A stretch of DNA of 54,247 nucleotides from Verrucomicrobiota bacterium (lineage in GTDB: Bacteria; Chlamydiota; Chlamydiia; Chlamydiales; Rhabdochlamydiaceae): the NCBI GenBank assembly GCA_018240015.1, contig JAFEGJ010000001.1, positions 1 to 54,247 on the forward strand, written 5' to 3'. The notes beneath the pieces are model-generated. The model was not told the origin of the DNA. It searched no databases and saw only the letters and a program-made list of their open reading frames with translations. Of the stretch, positions 15,919 to 24,505 are shown in pieces; the stretch's first letter is position 1; every line of letters starts with the position of its first letter. The position numbers were made by a program, and so were the translations under genes.

Positions 15919-16917
15919 ATGAAGAAATATTCCGTTTTAAGCTTAATAGCCCTTCTCGCTTTCATCACCACTTCTTGCGAGCGTAAACCCCAAGAAACCG
16001 ATGTTGTTTCCCAAAAATACATCCACAAGTATGGGTACGCTGTCTCCAAAAGCGAGTTTGAGGCCAATCACTATCCTGGCCAAGTCGTCACCATGCTCAA
16101 AAATGGCGTGACCATCACGGCAACTTATGAAAACGGCGTCCTCCATGGACCTTGCACGCACACGTTCCCCAGCAGCCAAACCATCGAATCTTACTATCTC
16201 TACAACGATGGCAAACTCGTCAAACAACTCCTCTATGACATCTCTGGCATGCCAGTCCGCGAAGAAGTACAACTGTCTCCTTCACGCTATACGACGACCC
16301 TTTGGTACAAATCGGGTAGTCCCCTCTGCATCGAAGAGTTCGCAAACCAAGAGCTCCTCGAAGGACAGTATTTTAACAAAGACAACGACCTCGAATCCCA
16401 AGTTGTCAAAGGCCAAGGCATTCGCGTACGTCGTGATCCCGATGGAGTCCTGCTCTATCGCGACATGGTAAGCGAAGGCCTCGTCACCCAGCGTGAGACC
16501 CTCTATCCCAGTGGAACTCCTGAAACTATCGCCTTCTATCAAAATGGCAAGCTCCATGGAGAAAAACGTTCATTCACCGCTCATGGCGAGCCCCTCTCCA
16601 TCCAAGAATATGTCCAAGGAAAACTCCACGGCAAATCGACCTTTTTTAATAACGGCCTTCGCGATCATGAAATCTACTACCTCGATGGCATGAAAAACGG
16701 CCTTGAAATCCATTATCTCGACGGCAAAACCATTTCCCAAGAAATTCTCTGGGAAAATGATAAACGCCATGGTCCTGCCAAATTTTACAACATCGATGGC
16801 ACCATTGCGAATATCGAGTATTATTATGATGGCAAAATCGTGAGCGAAACTAAATGGAACGAATATACTCGCCTCGACGAGATCGTCTCTCAGATCTCTC
16901 CCTCCGCGAGAATCTAA
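15919..16917 (+). CDS. MORN-repeat lipoprotein
   Basis: 332 residues starting MKKYSVLSLIALLAF. A signal peptide ends at TTSC, a lipobox-like site near residue 18. The body is built of repeated beta-hairpins of the MORN/YwqK type (GVLHGPCTHTF, NGKLHGEKRSF, QGKLHGKSTFF, DGMKNGLEIHY, NDKRHGPAKFY). The ATG at 15919 has GAGG nine bases upstream, while the first in-frame ATG at 15895 overlaps pheT. It corresponds to CT476 next to pheT in C. trachomatis. It is probably an envelope protein; its function is unknown. A strong terminator follows. Confidence 0.85.
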   Translation: MKKYSVLSLIALLAFITTSCERKPQETDVVSQKYIHKYGYAVSKSEFEANHYPGQVVTMLKNGVTITATYENGVLHGPCTHTFPSSQTIESYYLYNDGKLVKQLLYDISGMPVREEVQLSPSRYTTTLWYKSGSPLCIEEFANQELLEGQYFNKDNDLESQVVKGQGIRVRRDPDGVLLYRDMVSEGLVTQRETLYPSGTPETIAFYQNGKLHGEKRSFTAHGEPLSIQEYVQGKLHGKSTFFNNGLRDHEIYYLDGMKNGLEIHYLDGKTISQEILWENDKRHGPAKFYNIDGTIANIEYYYDGKIVSETKWNEYTRLDEIVSQISPSARI

Positions 16918-16927
16918 AACACTTAAA

Positions 16928-16955
16928 GGCGAGCACAGAGGTGCTCGCCCCTTTT
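16928..16955 (+). terminator. rho-independent terminator after the MORN lipoprotein
   Basis: A perfect nine-pair stem, GGCGAGCAC-AGAG-GTGCTCGCC, is followed by CCTTTT. It begins 11 bases after the stop codon. The next gene's open frame runs through it. Confidence 0.8.
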
Positions 16956-16979
16956 CCTAAGCTCTCCATTACGTTCTCT

Positions 16980-17387
16980 ATGACAAATGGCTTCAGCTCG
17001 GTTTTAGCCAGCGCTCCTCAATTCACCTGCACCTTTATCGATATAGCTCCGAAGCTCCGCTCCGCCCTTCTTCAGTGGTTACATGCTTATGCACATAAAA
17101 ATCCTATCTCCTGGCCTTTTCCGAACTTCACTCCTTCTTTTACCTCTTCCGTCCTCCGCCATCTCACCACTATCCCTTTTGGTTCTACTCAAACCTATTC
17201 CGAAGTAGCCAAAGCTGCACATTCCCCACGGGCAGCCCGCGCGGTAGGGCAAGCCTGCCACTTCAACCCCCTTCCTCTTCTGATCCCTTGCCATCGCGTT
17301 CTTGCTTCCCATGGTCTTGGAGGCTTTGGCCCTGGAACAGACCTAAAATCCGAACTCCTTCGTTTTGAAGGGGTTATAAACTTCTAA
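16980..17387 (+). CDS. ada: methylated-DNA-protein cysteine methyltransferase
   Basis: 135 residues from ATG 16980 (MTNGFSSVLASAP). The C-terminal half is the MGMT domain: FTSSVLRHLTTIPFGSTQTY, the helix-turn-helix and arginine finger (ARAVGQACHFNP), the active site IPCHRV and the end GLGGFGPGTDLKSELLRFE. It repairs O6-alkylguanine by suicidal transfer of the alkyl group to the cysteine of PCHRV. The frame stays open to an ATG at 16854, but that would read through the terminator stem and overlap the previous gene by 64 bases. A GTG at 16941 lies in the stem. None has a good ribosome site, so the start is uncertain. Gene order after pheT matches CT477. Confidence 0.88.
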   Translation: MTNGFSSVLASAPQFTCTFIDIAPKLRSALLQWLHAYAHKNPISWPFPNFTPSFTSSVLRHLTTIPFGSTQTYSEVAKAAHSPRAARAVGQACHFNPLPLLIPCHRVLASHGLGGFGPGTDLKSELLRFEGVINF

Positions 17388-17393
17388 ACCTGT

Positions 17394-17422
17394 TTGGCAT
17401 ACATCTTGCGTATACCTCTATT
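17394..17422 (+). promoter_or_regulatory. probable promoter of the small coiled-coil gene
   Basis: TTGGCA, a 17-base spacer and TCTATT precede the gene starting at 17442 by 19 bases. A GGAGG ribosome site follows. Confidence 0.55.
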
Positions 17423-17441
17423 ACCAACAATGGAGGAAATT

Positions 17442-17624
17442 ATGGATTCCAATGAACTCTCTCGCAAAGTCGCTGAGCTCGAAACGATCAACGATCAGCT
17501 CCAAGCAGAGCTCAAATACCTCGATACCCTACTGAGACAAGCTGGCTTTGAGGAAGGTTTAACTACCTTAAAATCAGCCGCTCAGGAACTCATTGAGGAA
17601 GAACGACGTACGCAAAGCGAATAG
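17442..17624 (+). CDS. small coiled-coil protein
   Basis: 60 residues starting MDSNELSRKVAELETINDQL with GGAGG just upstream. Heptads of leucine and isoleucine run from about 5 to 30, followed by a second helix rich in glutamate (AAQELIEEERR). The layout recalls SlyX-like or other short coiled-coil dimers, without a firm match. It has its own promoter and stands alone. Confidence 0.72.
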   Translation: MDSNELSRKVAELETINDQLQAELKYLDTLLRQAGFEEGLTTLKSAAQELIEEERRTQSE

Positions 17625-17666
17625 CAACCTAAGTCGTTATAAATTAGCCACTTCTGATGTAAAATA

Positions 17667-17696
17667 ATAGTATAATTAAAAATTTAATTATACTAT
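17667..17696. promoter_or_regulatory. AT-rich perfect palindrome
   Basis: Arms of 14 bases, ATAGTATAATTAAA and its complement, are separated by AA. The site lies 34 bases before the next start codon and contains TATAAT on both strands. It may be an operator overlapping a promoter for the gene at 17731 or a weak terminator of the small gene before it. Confidence 0.5.
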
Positions 17697-17730
17697 AATA
17701 ATTATTAGACACAGGTAGGAGGATTGATTT

Positions 17731-18390
17731 ATGACACAACAAACAACATTTAAAAAATTTCCGGGTGACGGTTACTTCATAGAACCGGGTAAATATGATG
17801 AGAGAGACAAGGAACTTCGTTTCGAGACAGCGAAAAAAGCAGCAAAAACAATAAAAAACTGCTTTAAAGCTATATCAAAAGTTTTTACGGACTTTAAAGA
17901 CAAAGTATCATCGGGTTTTGAATCCATTTCAGAATTTGCTTCTTCGATTTCAATGCCTTCTATTTACAAATACGAATGGGTAAATAAAGAAGAGAATGGA
18001 CAGAAGTTCCTAGGAATAAAGAGAACTAATAATTTAACTAAAACTGAAAATATACGCTGGAAAAAAAGCACTTCGAGTCCTTCTCCAGTTTCGACTCCAT
18101 CTTACTCCCCAGCATCAAATGCTTCCATTTCTCATACAGGAATAAAAACAATTCGTAAGAAATCTTTTGTAGATGAAGGATTAAAAACTCAATCAAGAGA
18201 ACCCTATCATTCTCCAATGTTAGCTTCTGATTTAAAGGCAGCTGAACATCAAGAAAAAAATCGTGCTCGCATGAAAGAAATGCAAGAAGATTGGGAAAAG
18301 GTTAAAAATAAACAACCCTTGAGTGATTCTTCTGTTTCTAGCCTTAGGACTTCTTCAGAAAAATCAGGACGTTCTGCGACTGAAGAATAA
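17731..18390 (+). CDS. serine-rich basic protein, candidate secreted effector
   Basis: 219 residues starting MTQQTTFKKFPGDGYF, with GTAGGAGG upstream. An amphipathic helical region (about 28-75) is rich in lysine and phenylalanine. A low-complexity Ser/Pro stretch (about 113-137) and a charged, serine-rich disordered C-terminus (SSVSSLRTSSEKSGRS) follow. There is no membrane segment, signal peptide or recognised domain. The disordered composition fits type III secreted chlamydial proteins, but that is inference only. The gene is A/T-richer than its neighbours and ends in a clear terminator. Confidence 0.65.
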   Translation: MTQQTTFKKFPGDGYFIEPGKYDERDKELRFETAKKAAKTIKNCFKAISKVFTDFKDKVSSGFESISEFASSISMPSIYKYEWVNKEENGQKFLGIKRTNNLTKTENIRWKKSTSSPSPVSTPSYSPASNASISHTGIKTIRKKSFVDEGLKTQSREPYHSPMLASDLKAAEHQEKNRARMKEMQEDWEKVKNKQPLSDSSVSSLRTSSEKSGRSATEE

Positions 18391-18416
18391 ATACTCACCA
18401 ATAATCCAAGTGTCAT

Positions 18417-18447
18417 AAAAGTAGCGTTCTTAACGCTACTTTTTTTA
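18417..18447 (+). terminator. rho-independent terminator
   Basis: AGTAGCGTT-CTT-AACGCTACT forms a nine-pair stem followed by a run of seven T. A preceding A4 lets it also act on the minus strand. It lies 27 bases after the serine-rich gene. Confidence 0.85.
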
Positions 18448-18477
18448 CCCCTTAAATCTCCGTTAAAGCACTTATCC

Positions 18478-18495
18478 AGCGCTTCTTTAAAGCGC
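18478..18495. terminator. second hairpin in the convergent gap
   Basis: AGCGCTT-CTTT-AAAGCGC with a following AGTTTT on the plus strand. It lies between the plus-strand terminator and the 3' end of the small SNF2 gene. It is a modest hairpin and may support termination in either direction. Confidence 0.4.
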
Positions 18496-18526
18496 AGTTT
18501 TAGAAATAAGATATAGAACTCAGAAA

Positions 18527-20593
18527 TTAAATAAACTCGAGAGCCAGTAATTCTTCCATAGGTGGCTCTTCATCTTCGATCCAATCAGAAACCATTTGAG
18601 CTTTTCGAGTCTTCAGTTCTAAAACTCTCTCTTCAATTGTTCCCGAACTAACATATCTCCGGACAATGACAGGTTTTTGCTGCCCAAAGCGATGAGCACG
18701 CGCAATCGCTTGCTCTTCCGCCGCACTATTCCACCAAGGATCATAGAGCATCACATAATCAGCAGCGGTGAGATTAAGACCTACACCTCCTGCTTTTAAG
18801 CTGATAAGAAAAACACTTACGCTAGGATCATTTTGAAACTCCTCCACAACGCCTGCTCTATTAGAAGTGCTTCCATCCAAATAAACAAAAGAAATGTCTT
18901 TTTCCTTGAGCGATGTAGCGATGAGCCTGAGCATCTCGGTAAATTGACTGTAGACTAGAATTTTATGACCTGCTGCTTCTTCAATATCTGCGAGCAGTCT
19001 TTCTAACTTGGAACTGATAGGAGGGCCGCCGGCGAGTTGCGCATGGCAGGCAATTTGCCTAAGACGCAAAATGGCGGTCAAGATTTGGAGCTTGTTTTGG
19101 GGCATCGAGGCATGGAGGCGCTTGCGAGTTTCATCATAAAAGGCTCTTTCTTCCGCAGAAAGATCGACAAAAACGAGTTGCTCGAGGCGCTCTGGAAGCT
19201 CCAGATCCACCGATTCTTTGGTGCGACGTAAAATAAACGGCCGGATTTTTTTGGGGTCCAAATCGCCAAATCCTGGCATCAAAAAATGAAACAAGCTCTC
19301 TAAATCAGCGAGACGATTTTCAATAGGAGTACCGGTAACCGCTAAACGAAATTGTGCCTTCAGACTACAAGCAATCTGCGCAGTTTGGGAGGCGGCATTT
19401 TTAATCGCCTGCGCTTCGTCCAAAATCAGCACATGAAACTCCATCTCATGAAAAATCTCTCGATCTTGCCTTAAGAGAGCATAGGACGTGAGGATGATAT
19501 CGGCCCTCGCAATCTGGCGCTCCGATCCATGATGGAGATGGACTGTTTTACTGGGCAAAAAACGCTCGATCTCTTTCTTCCACTGCACAAGCAAAGAACT
19601 CGGCATCACGATGAGAATAGGGCCCTTATTTTCTAGGAGAGAAAAAAATGCCAGGAGCTGCACCGTTTTACCCAGGCCCATTTCATCCGCGAGAAGTCCA
19701 TGGAAACCACTCCGAGATAAGAAATAGAGCCAAGACACTCCTTTTTGTTGGTAAGGATAGAGATGTCCTTGGAAAGTGCTCGCCGGGTTAACCTCTTGCC
19801 ACGAGGCGGGCTCATAGAGGTTTAAGTCTTGCAGCACACCAAAGTGGTGACGCGGCATCGAAGGACTTAACTTCTTCCAGCCTTGCGGCAAATCGAGAAG
19901 CCAGACGGTGTCTTCAGATGCGGGAAGAAAGAGATCGCCTTTTTTAAAAACAGAGAGCACAGAAGCAAGAGGTTTTTGGCCCACCGAGCCCTCGAGGTGG
20001 AGCGCTCCATCTTTTTCTCGGACACTCGCGGTGATCTTGTCCAAAGGAACAATGATCCGCTTTTGAAAGTCACGGATTTTCCAACCCTTACTCAGAAGAG
20101 TTGAAAGAGCGGCGAGGACACGGTCCGAGGAGCAAGAGTATCCCGTCCTTTTTTGATACCCTACTGCCATGAGCTCTTGCTCCCAACCACTTTCTTCTGG
20201 CTTAAGAGGCCTAAGACGGTACTCATCCCAAACAGCCAACTCGGCCTCCATGCCGCGAGCATCTTTCAATAACAGATGGGGAAAAGGGCTTGGCTTTTTT
20301 TTCCAGACAAGAGCAGGAGCCGTATCATCTTTGTGGAGTGCATCAAAAAATGTGTTGAGATCTTTCCCTTGCAAAATGACAGGATCTCGAAAAAGCCATC
20401 GTTCAGCAAATGGAAGAGGAAATGACCTCTCGACACCGCAGAGAATTGCATGAGTAGGAAATATTTGATCCGTTGGCCCTATATCAAAAATACGGAGCCC
20501 GATTTTGAGTTTCGGGGTGATGAGCGCAAGATCCTCCTCCCCTTCAACTTCGTAAAAATAATCTATCGGAGTGTAGGGATCGACAATCGTCAC
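18527..20593 (-). CDS. SNF2-family helicase (short form)
   Basis: 688 residues, GTG start overlapping the trhO stop (GTGA). N-terminal 250 residues have no recognised domain. The SNF2 motor follows: motif I LADEMGLGKTVQLL, motif II LDEAQAIKN, then the helicase C half with LDGST, SLKAGGVGLNLTAADYV, DPWWN and the arginine-finger motif RAHRFGQQKPV. These ATP-driven translocases remodel nucleoprotein; the bacterial RapA branch recycles RNA polymerase. A second, longer SNF2 protein lies at 48944-52423. C. trachomatis also has two, as I recall (CT555 and CT708). Confidence 0.93.
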   Translation of the reverse strand: MTIVDPYTPIDYFYEVEGEEDLALITPKLKIGLRIFDIGPTDQIFPTHAILCGVERSFPLPFAERWLFRDPVILQGKDLNTFFDALHKDDTAPALVWKKKPSPFPHLLLKDARGMEAELAVWDEYRLRPLKPEESGWEQELMAVGYQKRTGYSCSSDRVLAALSTLLSKGWKIRDFQKRIIVPLDKITASVREKDGALHLEGSVGQKPLASVLSVFKKGDLFLPASEDTVWLLDLPQGWKKLSPSMPRHHFGVLQDLNLYEPASWQEVNPASTFQGHLYPYQQKGVSWLYFLSRSGFHGLLADEMGLGKTVQLLAFFSLLENKGPILIVMPSSLLVQWKKEIERFLPSKTVHLHHGSERQIARADIILTSYALLRQDREIFHEMEFHVLILDEAQAIKNAASQTAQIACSLKAQFRLAVTGTPIENRLADLESLFHFLMPGFGDLDPKKIRPFILRRTKESVDLELPERLEQLVFVDLSAEERAFYDETRKRLHASMPQNKLQILTAILRLRQIACHAQLAGGPPISSKLERLLADIEEAAGHKILVYSQFTEMLRLIATSLKEKDISFVYLDGSTSNRAGVVEEFQNDPSVSVFLISLKAGGVGLNLTAADYVMLYDPWWNSAAEEQAIARAHRFGQQKPVIVRRYVSSGTIEERVLELKTRKAQMVSDWIEDEEPPMEELLALEFI

Positions 20594-21516
20594 GCGTTAA
20601 GGCGTCGATAAGGCCGAGGACGCTCGGCATTTTCAAAAGCTCGGACGCGGGGAGCTGCTTGACACTCAGCCGAGCAGCAGCCTTGCAGCTTCACAGCACA
20701 AGCGTGGCAAGAGATAAAAAGCTCGTTGCAATCGACATTAGCACAGTTGTAATAGAGATCGGAGAGCGCCCCGCAATGGACACAATGGCTAATGATCTCA
20801 CCAGGATCTTTTTCATTTAAAGGAACCGATAGACGGTCATCGAAGACAAAGAGACGTCCTTTCCAGTGCTCGCTCCCTTTTTGGAGGCCGTATTTGATCA
20901 CACCCCCATCGAGCTGATAAACCTGCTCAAACCCTTCTTGTTTCATGAGAGCTGAATAGAGCTCGCAGCGGATACCACCGGTACAGTACATCATCACCTT
21001 GGTCTTCTTCGGATCGCGCTCTTTCGCCAGATCTTTGGCGTACTGAGGAAACTCCCGGAACTGATCGAGCTTAGGAAGCTCGGCTCCTTCAAAATGGCCT
21101 AGCTCCCACTCATAATCATTTCTTACATCGAGAAGGATCGTATCCTCGTCTTTGTTTTCGAGCATTTTTTTCCAGTCTTCGGGGGAAACATGCTCCCCCG
21201 CTAAAGAAATGTCTACCTTGGCGTCCAGAGCTACGATTTGCGATCGGTACTTGACGGTCATTCGGGGGAAAGCTTGAGTGTGGTAAGCATGAATTTTAAA
21301 CTCGAGACCTACAAATCGAGGATCGGCATGCATCCAATCGATGTATTTTTGAGCATCCGCCTCGGTCGCACAGAGCTGCCCATTGATCCCTTCCTCAGAA
21401 ATGTAGATGCGGCAAGTGACATCCTTTCCTTCAAAAAAAACTTTATGTTTTGCCACTTCATCGTGGGGATTGTCGATGTGAGTAAAGCGATAATATGCGA
21501 GGACCGAGTGTGTCAT
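20590..21516 (-). CDS. trhO: tRNA uridine(34) hydroxylase, rhodanese family
   Basis: 308 residues. N-terminal acylphosphatase-like domain (CRIYISEEGINGQLC). Rhodanese domain with DVRNDYEWELGHFEGA and the active-site loop CTGGIRC (Cys178 and Cys184). The C-terminal cysteine-rich part (CVHCG ... CNELFISCHACA ... GCCSAEC) is typical of this family (UPF0176/YceA). It makes the 5-hydroxyuridine that leads to cmo5U/mo5U at tRNA position 34. It is overlapped by the SNF2 gene downstream and so forms a two-gene operon. Confidence 0.93.
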   Translation of the reverse strand: MTHSVLAYYRFTHIDNPHDEVAKHKVFFEGKDVTCRIYISEEGINGQLCATEADAQKYIDWMHADPRFVGLEFKIHAYHTQAFPRMTVKYRSQIVALDAKVDISLAGEHVSPEDWKKMLENKDEDTILLDVRNDYEWELGHFEGAELPKLDQFREFPQYAKDLAKERDPKKTKVMMYCTGGIRCELYSALMKQEGFEQVYQLDGGVIKYGLQKGSEHWKGRLFVFDDRLSVPLNEKDPGEIISHCVHCGALSDLYYNCANVDCNELFISCHACAVKLQGCCSAECQAAPRVRAFENAERPRPYRRLNA

Positions 21517-21583
21517 AGCGCCTGATTATAGTACTGAAGATGATTTTGGGAGAGATAAAATTATATTTTTATGCCAGAGTGCC

Positions 21584-21612
21584 TTGTAAAAAAAAACAGG
21601 TTCGATTACTAT
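21584..21612 (+). promoter_or_regulatory. promoter of rpsD
   Basis: TTGTAA, a 17-base A-rich spacer and TACTAT lie 31 bases before the rpsD ATG. Confidence 0.65.
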
Positions 21613-21643
21613 GATCCTCTTTATAAAGTTATTAGGAGAAGCA

Positions 21644-22264
21644 ATGGTTAGATACACCGGTCCGAAAAATCGCATCGCACGTCGTTTTGAAACAAACATC
21701 TTTGGTCGTGCACGCAATCCCCTTCTTCACAAGGCCAACCCTCCAGGGCAACACGGCGGTAAGAGGAAGAAAAAATCGGACTATGGTCAGCAGCTCGAAG
21801 AGAAACAAAAACTCCGCGCCATCTACGGCATGCTTCCCAATGCTCAAATCATTCGCTATTACAAAGAAGCGCTCCGTAAAGAAGGCAACACTGCGCACCT
21901 TTTCATTCAACGTCTAGAAAGCCGTCTCGACAACGTCGTTTACCGTTTGAAACTAGCCCCCACTATTTTTGCTGCACAACAACTCGTCTCCCACGGCCAC
22001 GTCCTCGTCAACGGCAAAAAAGTCGACCGTCGCTCATTTGAAGTGCTTCCTGGCATGACGATTTCTCTAAAAACGAAAGCTCAAGGACTTTCCGTTGTGA
22101 AAGACTCCGTCGACAATACAACCCGCACCGTTCCTGAATACATGAGCAGCGATGCTGCTTCGTTCTCAGGACAGCTTCTCGTACAACCGATGCCGGAACA
22201 AATTCCGTTCCCGCTTCCGGTGAACATTCCTCTCGTTTGCGAGCACCTCGCTCACACGAGCTAA
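21644..22264 (+). CDS. rpsD: 30S ribosomal protein S4
   Basis: 206 residues starting MVRYTGPKNRIARRF, with AGGAG seven bases upstream; the earlier ATG at 21611 lies in the promoter. S4 nucleates 16S rRNA folding and the small-subunit fold. The S4 RNA-binding domain is clear (RLDNVVYRLKLAPTIFAA, QLVSHGHVLVNGKKVDRRSF). The gene stands alone, outside the alpha operon, as in Chlamydia, where it neighbours nfo. Confidence 0.97.
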   Translation: MVRYTGPKNRIARRFETNIFGRARNPLLHKANPPGQHGGKRKKKSDYGQQLEEKQKLRAIYGMLPNAQIIRYYKEALRKEGNTAHLFIQRLESRLDNVVYRLKLAPTIFAAQQLVSHGHVLVNGKKVDRRSFEVLPGMTISLKTKAQGLSVVKDSVDNTTRTVPEYMSSDAASFSGQLLVQPMPEQIPFPLPVNIPLVCEHLAHTS

Positions 22265-22282
22265 AAGCAAAAGGGGTTTCTG

Positions 22283-22885
22283 ATGTCTCTCGTCGATGCT
22301 TATCATTTTTATCGGGAGAAGGTTGAGCTTTTTCAAAGTAAAACCCTCCTCGTGAGGTCTTCTCCTCCAAGTTCTTCAAAGGCAAATGAAATTTTTCAAT
22401 CTTTTGAAGAGACTCATGTGCTACACAAAGAATTTTTTGGCAAATGTCTTAGTGATGCTGACAACCTATCTAAAAACACCCTCCGTAAAGGGATGACCTA
22501 TTCTTTAGCAGGCAGTGTTGTTGTAGGCACATCTGTCAGCTACTTCATCAACCGCAGCGTTGCCCAAATGGCATCCAAGGAAGGGATCGTAGGTACTGTT
22601 GCATTGGTAGTTGTTAGCGCATTATTCTTTATTTATGCTGTAGCTGTGCCCTACGCTGCTTCTGTTGCGATTGTGCCCTTGCGTAATGCCTTCGAAGTGG
22701 AAACGAGATGGTTCCAGGCACACGAAGAACAGATTCAAACAGCGATCCAGGATTTAGAAAATCCAAAAAAATCAAATCAAAAAAATCTCCCTGCTGCAGC
22801 TGCTCTCACACAGCTTCTGGGACATTATGATTTGCTTACAAAATCAGAAGAAGAAATAAGAAACCGCCTTTGGCCTTCTTCTTGA
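22283..22885 (+). CDS. two-helix membrane protein, copy A
   Basis: 200 residues starting MSLVDAYHFYREKVELF. A soluble helical N-terminus (about 1-70) is followed by two close transmembrane helices (about 73-91 and 104-124; GIVGTVALVVVSALFFIYAV), then the conserved FEVETRWFQ and AALTQLLGHYDLL. The protein at 23050-23610 has the same architecture and shares EVETRWFQ and several motifs, but overall identity looks low. A bilobed pair of membrane helices resembles chlamydial inclusion-membrane (Inc) proteins. Function is unknown. It lies between rpsD and a truncated nfo copy. Confidence 0.75.
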   Translation: MSLVDAYHFYREKVELFQSKTLLVRSSPPSSSKANEIFQSFEETHVLHKEFFGKCLSDADNLSKNTLRKGMTYSLAGSVVVGTSVSYFINRSVAQMASKEGIVGTVALVVVSALFFIYAVAVPYAASVAIVPLRNAFEVETRWFQAHEEQIQTAIQDLENPKKSNQKNLPAAAALTQLLGHYDLLTKSEEEIRNRLWPSS

Positions 22886-22919
22886 AAAGATCTCTCATCT
22901 TTTCTAATATTGATTCCCT

Positions 22920-23036
22920 ATGAAACTACTTGTAGGCGCCCATACATCCGCCCAAGGCGGCGTTCACCACGCTCTTCTTGAAGGCAAAGACATCGGCGCG
23001 ACGACCATCCAACTATTCACTGCTAACCAAAAAAAC
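22920..23036 (+). pseudogene. duplicated 5' fragment of nfo
   Basis: About 117 bases copy the start of nfo: [14 protein letters not shown] ... TANQKN. From 22941 to 23034 only one base differs from 23681-23774. The copy breaks in a run of A (ACCAAAAAAA) where sequence resembling the upstream flank of copy B begins, and the frame then runs a few codons into copy B to a stop. It cannot encode an enzyme. Confidence 0.88.
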
Positions 23037-23049
23037 AAGGGACTTTCAT

Positions 23050-23610
23050 ATGTTTCGTATGGAAGCTTATAATTTTTATCACTCTAATGTTCAAAATTTT
23101 TTAGCTATTCCCCTTCACCAGAGATGTTCAGCTGAAAACACAGCATATCTCCATGAGCTGAATGGAAAGCACCAACATCTGACAAATTTTATTGGCACAA
23201 AGCTTGCTGAGTCCAGTGATTTATACAAATCAACCCGTGAATTTGGCAAATCCTGCTCCATGGGACTTGCTATTACGCTGGGAGTTTCAGCACGCTATTT
23301 CTCATCGATAACATCTATGGGAACCCCCCTCAGTGCAGAATTAACAGCCCTGGTTATTCTTGTTAGCGCCTTATTTTTAATTTGTTTTGTCGTTCATCCT
23401 CATGCTGCCAGCAGGGCAACAGAACCACTACGGCATGCTTACGAAGTGGAAACACGGTGGTTTCAGGAAAATAAAGACGATGTTAAGCAAAAGCTTGATT
23501 CTTCTAAGAAGTCAGAAAGAGAACAAAAAGTTACTGCGGCGCTTACCCTTCTCCTTGGATATTACGACTATCTCATGGATAGAAACGAAGAGTTGAGTCG
23601 TCATTTTTGA
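23050..23610 (+). CDS. two-helix membrane protein, copy B
   Basis: 186 residues starting MFRMEAYNFYHSNVQNF, with AAGGGA upstream; the earlier in-frame part comes from the nfo fragment. It shares architecture with copy A: N-terminal helices, two transmembrane helices with a short turn (about 72-88 and 97-115; LTALVILVSALFLICFVV), then YEVETRWFQ and AALTLLLGYYDYL. The pair diverged strongly while the neighbouring nfo copies stayed nearly identical. It is a candidate Inc-like membrane protein. The intact nfo follows after 46 bases. Confidence 0.75.
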   Translation: MFRMEAYNFYHSNVQNFLAIPLHQRCSAENTAYLHELNGKHQHLTNFIGTKLAESSDLYKSTREFGKSCSMGLAITLGVSARYFSSITSMGTPLSAELTALVILVSALFLICFVVHPHAASRATEPLRHAYEVETRWFQENKDDVKQKLDSSKKSEREQKVTAALTLLLGYYDYLMDRNEELSRHF

Positions 23611-23656
23611 CCTTCTTCTTGAAAAGATTGTAAGGGTCTCCTATGATTTTTTTGCT

Positions 23657-24505
23657 ATGAAAAACCTTCTCATCGGCGCACATACATCCGCCCAAGGCGG
23701 CGTTCACCACGCTCTTCTTGAAGGCAAAGAAATCGGCGCGACGACCATCCAACTATTCACTGCTAACCAAAAAACGTGGCACACCAAACCCATCGCCGAA
23801 GAAGAAGTCGCTCGTTGGGAAGAAGCGCTTGCCCAGACGGGTCTTCAAAAGATCATGAGTCACGATAGCTATTTGATAAATTTGGGATCTCCGAGCGCTG
23901 AATCTCGTGATAAAAGCCTCCAAGCCTTTAAAAATGAACTCCATCGATGCCACCAGCTCAAACTCGATTATTTAAATTTCCATCCGGGTGCTGCGCTCGA
24001 TTCTTCCGCAGAAGAATGTCTCAAACAAATTGTAGAAAGCCTAACGCAGATGGAAGACATGGCCGCAAGTGGCCCTACACGTCTTCTCATCGAAGCCACC
24101 GCGGGCCAGGGCTCATCCGTGGGGCATAAGTTTGAACACTTAGGATATCTGATAGAGCATCTGCATAAAAAAATTCCCATCGGCGTCTGTATCGACACCT
24201 GTCATATTTTTGCAGCAGGTTATGACATCCGCACAAAAGAGGGCTGGGATCAAACGCTTAAAGAGTTTGATCGCACAGTCGGCCTCAAACATCTCTATGC
24301 CCTGCACCTTAACGATTCAAAAAATCCTCTAGGCTCTCGTAAAGACCGCCATGCGCCGATCGGCGAGGGGGAAATTGGTATTGAAGGGTTTAAAGCCATC
24401 ATGCAAAATAGTCATCTAAAGCATCTCCCCATGTACCTGGAAACGCCCGATGGCGTAGAGCTGTGGAAAAAAGAGATAGCCCTACTCAAGAAGTTAGCCG
24501 AATGA
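23657..24505 (+). CDS. nfo: endonuclease IV
   Basis: 282 residues. AP endonuclease family 2, which cuts 5' of abasic sites in base-excision repair. Metal-binding motifs are visible: [73 protein letters not shown]. The length is normal. It overlaps asnS by four bases (ATGA). Its first 110 bases are copied at 22920-23036. Confidence 0.97.
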   Translation: MKNLLIGAHTSAQGGVHHALLEGKEIGATTIQLFTANQKTWHTKPIAEEEVARWEEALAQTGLQKIMSHDSYLINLGSPSAESRDKSLQAFKNELHRCHQLKLDYLNFHPGAALDSSAEECLKQIVESLTQMEDMAASGPTRLLIEATAGQGSSVGHKFEHLGYLIEHLHKKIPIGVCIDTCHIFAAGYDIRTKEGWDQTLKEFDRTVGLKHLYALHLNDSKNPLGSRKDRHAPIGEGEIGIEGFKAIMQNSHLKHLPMYLETPDGVELWKKEIALLKKLAE

